NCBI GenBank assembly: GCA_050633285.1
Contig: JBOEGG010000006.1
Coordinates: 62,001-126,000, forward strand
Source of the DNA: UBA1672 sp050633285
GTDB taxonomy: Bacteria > Pseudomonadota > Alphaproteobacteria > Micavibrionales > Micavibrionaceae
Reading direction: 5' to 3'
Length of the DNA stretch: 64,000 nt
Shown: positions 61,092 through 64,000 of the stretch, piece after piece
Layout of the letters: every line of letters begins with the position of its first letter
Numbering within the stretch: position 1 is the first letter of the stretch
Program-made: the position numbers and the translations under genes
Notes under the pieces: generated by a model
Databases searched by the model: none
Told to the model about the DNA's origin: nothing
The model's input: the letters and a program-made list of their open reading frames with translations, nothing else

Positions 61092-61841
61092 GTGGCAAAC
61101 CCAATTCATCAGTTTGTAGTTGAACCTTTAGCACCAACTTTAGAAGTTGCCGGTTTAGATATAACATTTACAAACTCATCACTATGGATGTTAATTGCCG
61201 CTGTAACATCTGCACTATTCTTAAGTTTGGCAATGCGTAAAAGCGCCCTTATCCCGGGCCGTATGCAAATGTCTGCTGAGCTTCTATATGAATTCATAGG
61301 TAAAATGGTAAGCGATAATATTGGTAAAAAAGGTAAACAATACTTCCCTTTTATATTTACAATATTCATGTTCGTTCTAATTGGTAACATCCTCGGTCTT
61401 GTACCATACTCATTTACCTTTACATCACATATTATTGTAACAGGCGTTATGGCACTAACAGTGATGTTTATGACCATTATCTTTGGTCTTTATAATCATG
61501 GCCTTAAATTCTTTTCACTATTCTTACCCCCAAATGTTCCATGGTGGTTGGTTGCATTTGTTGTGCCTATTGAAATCCTGTCATTCTTTGTCCGCCCAAT
61601 CACACACTCCGTACGTTTATGTGCGAATATGATGGCTGGTCACATTATTCTAAAAGTCGTTGTGAGTTTCTCTGTTGCTGCGGCAAGTATGGGAACGGCA
61701 TGGGCTGTATTGGGAATATTCCCTGTGTTAATTGACGTTGCATTTTTGATGTTCGAACTATTGGTTGCCGGCATCCAAGCATACGTTTTTGCGATTTTGT
61801 CATGTGTTTATCTAAAAGATAGTGTTGATCTTCACCACTAA
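61092..61841 (+). CDS. atpB: ATP synthase F0 subunit a
   Basis: This 249-residue membrane subunit forms the proton half-channels. The essential arginine sits in THSVRLCANMMAGH (about residue 175-188). Five to six helices are visible and the N-terminus PIHQFVVEPL is typical of alphaproteobacteria. Confidence 0.98.
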   Translation: MANPIHQFVVEPLAPTLEVAGLDITFTNSSLWMLIAAVTSALFLSLAMRKSALIPGRMQMSAELLYEFIGKMVSDNIGKKGKQYFPFIFTIFMFVLIGNILGLVPYSFTFTSHIIVTGVMALTVMFMTIIFGLYNHGLKFFSLFLPPNVPWWLVAFVVPIEILSFFVRPITHSVRLCANMMAGHIILKVVVSFSVAAASMGTAWAVLGIFPVLIDVAFLMFELLVAGIQAYVFAILSCVYLKDSVDLHH

Positions 61842-61906
61842 ATCTGTATGATCTCACCGACGAAAAATTAAGGTTTTTTGAACAACATTTTTAAAAGGAA
61901 AAAACA

Positions 61907-62134
61907 ATGGAATTAGAAGCTGCTAAACTTATTGCCGGTGCTTTGGTAACACTACCTGCACTTGGTGCCGCATTTGGTTTGGGTCTTTACTTTGCTGCAT
62001 ACAACAATGCAATTGCACGTAACCCAGAAACAAAGAAACTACTAGATGAGAAATTCTTCCTTATCTTGGCGTTTATTGAAGCTCTAGGTATTATTCCGAT
62101 CGGTATCGGTGCAGCTATGCTATTTGGTGGTTAA
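61907..62134 (+). CDS. atpE: ATP synthase F0 subunit c
   Basis: The 75-residue hairpin of two helices has the polar loop ARNPETKK and the proton-binding Glu in LAFIEALGIIPIG in helix 2. It has a Glu rather than Asp, as in most alphaproteobacteria. No sodium-binding motif is evident. Confidence 0.98.
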   Translation: MELEAAKLIAGALVTLPALGAAFGLGLYFAAYNNAIARNPETKKLLDEKFFLILAFIEALGIIPIGIGAAMLFGG

Positions 62135-62190
62135 TCCACTATTGGCAACAATATACTTGTAATATAGTAACTAAGTAATCAGGAAGACCG

Positions 62191-62802
62191 ATGATAAAGA
62201 AACTCACCGTTTCTAGTTTTTTAACGTTCATTTATGCAACACAAGCCTACGCTGGTGGTGCTGATAAGGCTTCGTCACATCACGGTGGTGGGCATCATGA
62301 AACTTCTGGCGGTCTTCCCCAACTTGATCCTTCTTCATATACAAGTCAGACATTCTGGCTACTTGCGATTTTCTTGGTACTTTATGTTTTCTTTTCAAAG
62401 AAATCATTACCGGAAATTTCACAAACTATCGAAAATAGATCAGAGCGCATCCAAAACGACCTCGACACTGCAGAGCGTTTAAAAGAGGAAGTTGCATCTG
62501 TTCAATCTTCATATGAAGAAAGCCTACAATCTTCTCGCGAAGAATCTGCGGCCCTATTCAAATCTGTTGAAGAGGACATAAAGAGTAAAGCAGAAGATGA
62601 AGCCAAAAAGTTTCAAGACTATTCCGCTAAGAAAACAGCAGAATTAGAAGAAAACATCAATAAAGCACGCAGCAAAGCCATGGAAGACATGAGCGAAGTT
62701 GCCGCAGAAGTTGCCGCACAAGCAGCAGAAAAAATAATTGGTGTTCCCACAGATGCAGACAGCGCAAAGGCCGTTGTTAAATCGTTAAACAAGGCCGCTT
62801 AG
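62191..62802 (+). CDS. atpF': ATP synthase F0 subunit b'
   Basis: This 203-residue stalk protein has a signal-like N-terminus (1-21), a His/Gly-rich segment (SSHHGGGHHET), one membrane helix (about 49-68, TSQTFWLLAIFLVLYVFF) and a long charged coiled coil to the C-terminus. The b' type is recognised by its position before b and the QLDPSSYTSQTFW opening. Together with b it forms the peripheral stalk heterodimer. Confidence 0.93.
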   Translation: MIKKLTVSSFLTFIYATQAYAGGADKASSHHGGGHHETSGGLPQLDPSSYTSQTFWLLAIFLVLYVFFSKKSLPEISQTIENRSERIQNDLDTAERLKEEVASVQSSYEESLQSSREESAALFKSVEEDIKSKAEDEAKKFQDYSAKKTAELEENINKARSKAMEDMSEVAAEVAAQAAEKIIGVPTDADSAKAVVKSLNKAA

Positions 62803-62814
62803 GAGTTTTAAGCA

Positions 62815-63306
62815 ATGGAAGCATTACTACAAGATTCACATTTTTGGTTTACACTCTCTTTTTTGATATTTGCAGTAATTATCATTAAGCTTGGCCTACC
62901 CGCTTTAAATGCTCTACTGGACTCACGGATTGAAGACATTAAAAAAGATCTTGAGACTTCTGAAAACCTACGTGTAGAAGCGCAAGAAATGCTCGCGCAA
63001 TATCAACGTAAGCATAGAGATGCAGTTCAAGAAGCAGAAAAAATAATTACAACTGCAAACGAAAATGCACGTCAGGTTAAAGAGAATGCAGAAGCAGACC
63101 TTGAAGCAGTTATTCGCAGACGCGAAGATCAGCTCACTGACCGTCTACAGCGCATGGAACAAAATGCGATTAATGAAATTCAATCATACGCAGCTGATCT
63201 AGCAATGAGCGCGGCAACTCAGATTATTGTTGAAAAGCTTGACAAAAAAGCCAATGCAAAGTTAGTTGAACAATCCATAAGTAATCTTGAAAAGAATGTT
63301 GCTTAA
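62815..63306 (+). CDS. atpF: ATP synthase F0 subunit b
   Basis: The 163-residue protein has one N-terminal membrane helix (about 7-27) and a long coiled coil with the RREDQLTDRLQRMEQ dimerisation region. It follows b' by 12 bases and closes the operon; the F1 genes atpHAGDC are elsewhere, as usual in alphaproteobacteria. Confidence 0.96.
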   Translation: MEALLQDSHFWFTLSFLIFAVIIIKLGLPALNALLDSRIEDIKKDLETSENLRVEAQEMLAQYQRKHRDAVQEAEKIITTANENARQVKENAEADLEAVIRRREDQLTDRLQRMEQNAINEIQSYAADLAMSAATQIIVEKLDKKANAKLVEQSISNLEKNVA

Positions 63307-63370
63307 GGGATGATATAGCTTAAATTACGCTATGTCATATGTTCCAACATATATATAGCAGGTTTTCGTT

Positions 63371-64000
63371 ATGTCAGAGGCACTCTCAACTTTATCACCA
63401 CAAGAAATAGTAGAAACACTTGGCAAAGCAACCAAGTCCGCCTCTCGTATACTCGTAGAAACTCCAACTGAACAAATCAATGCGTTTTTGGCTGATTTGA
63501 CCCAACAACTCCGTCAAAATACAGATTTTATTCTCTCAGAAAATAAAAAAGATTTAGCAGCCGCAAAACAACGCGGCCTTACAAAAGCTATGATTGACCG
63601 TCTTGCCTTGGATAATGAGCGCATTGAAGGTATCGCTCAAGGTGTAGAAACTGTCCAAAACCTCGAAGACCCTGTCGGAAGAGTGCTATGGGAACAAAAG
63701 CGTCCTAATGGCTTGAGAATACAACGTGTAGCCTGCCCTATCGGTGTTTTTGGCATGATCTACGAATCTCGCCCAAACGTCACAGTCGACGCGTCTATAT
63801 TGTGTCTAAAATCACATAACGCCGTTATTCTACGCGGTGGCTCAGAAAGCTTATACAGCTCCCTAGCACTACACAGCATAATTCAAGACACATTAGAAAA
63901 TAATGACCTTCCCAAAGCCGCCGTATCAATGATCCCGATCAAAGACCGTGAAGCTGTTGGCGCAATGTTAAAGGCAGCACAATATATAGATGTTATGATC
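63371..64000 (+). CDS. proA: gamma-glutamyl phosphate reductase (3'-truncated by the window)
   Basis: The 210 residues visible match the N-terminal half of ProA, the second proline-synthesis enzyme. VLWEQKRPNGLRIQRVACPIGVFGMIYESRPNVT (about 99-132) and CLKSHNAVILRGGSESL are diagnostic. The ATG at 63371 is 64 bases after atpF. The remaining half, including the active-site cysteine, lies beyond the window edge. Confidence 0.95.
   Translation, partial: MSEALSTLSPQEIVETLGKATKSASRILVETPTEQINAFLADLTQQLRQNTDFILSENKKDLAAAKQRGLTKAMIDRLALDNERIEGIAQGVETVQNLEDPVGRVLWEQKRPNGLRIQRVACPIGVFGMIYESRPNVTVDASILCLKSHNAVILRGGSESLYSSLALHSIIQDTLENNDLPKAAVSMIPIKDREAVGAMLKAAQYIDVMI

Noticed and set aside
1..64000. 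CRISPR arrays, insertion sequences, rRNA genes and known riboswitches
   Set aside because: No regularly spaced direct repeats, transposase-like proteins, rRNA sequence or recognisable riboswitch cores were found by reading.

Overview
The window reads as chromosome of a low-GC (about 40% by eye) alphaproteobacterium. The signs are a CcrM-type GANTC methyltransferase, an F0 ATP synthase operon carrying paired b and b' genes apart from any F1 genes, the nuoABCDEF and nuoGHI gene orders, the rnhB-ccrM-folB, mutY-dciA and dsbA-smc blocks, and the rplU-rpmA-obgE-proB block. I see no insertion sequence, prophage or CRISPR array. No species is assigned.

Layout. 1-0.9 kb: a PagL-like lipid A deacylase and a small unknown gene. 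0.9-15.6 kb: the respiratory complex I (nuo) genes on the minus strand. The cluster is split into nuoA-F (10.3-15.6 kb) and nuoG-H-I (0.9-5.0 kb) by an oppositely oriented block holding a PurS-PurL fusion, purQ, marC and an unknown gene (5.1-9.9 kb). Four non-nuo genes lie inside the nuo transcription units: a MazG/PRA-PH-like pyrophosphohydrolase and three unknown small proteins, some with 4-nt overlaps to nuo genes. nuoJ-N are not here. 15.8-24.3 kb: tRNA-Asp, alanine dehydrogenase, IspG, the glutathione-dependent formaldehyde pathway (frmA-fghA), an ABC-F ATPase, a GNAT acetyltransferase and a RoxA-like cupin oxygenase. 24.3-28.2 kb: tRNA-Gly, tRNA-Trp, a structured 400-bp noncoding stretch and a very divergent phosphoenolpyruvate carboxylase homologue lacking canonical catalytic residues.

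28.2-37.8 kb is accessory in character. It has a MerR regulator facing a thiopurine methyltransferase gene across a SoxR-box-like palindrome, two small membrane proteins, and an SRPBCC protein. A tightly packed six-gene plus-strand run follows: YHS protein, ATP-grasp ligase, OlsF-like bifunctional acyltransferase, DinB-like protein, NRDE/TANGO2 protein and alpha/beta hydrolase. I regard this run as the best candidate for an undescribed system, probably an amino-acid-containing membrane lipid pathway. An HxlR regulator and a CPBP-type membrane protein complete the region.

37.8-43.4 kb: an NhaD Na+/H+ antiporter, an MntR-type regulator and a divergent sitABCD-like Mn/Zn ABC importer. 43.5-46.5 kb: rplU-rpmA (with a clear terminator), obgE-proB. 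46.6-63.3 kb: pepN, rnhB, ccrM (five GANTC sites in its upstream 90 bp), folB, an unknown secreted protein, mutY, dciA, efp, suhB, an OmpA-domain protein, a DsbA-like protein, smc and atpI-atpB-atpE-atpF'-atpF. The window ends inside proA, which is therefore separated from proB by about 17 kb.

All calls come from reading sequence and motifs. No database search was run.
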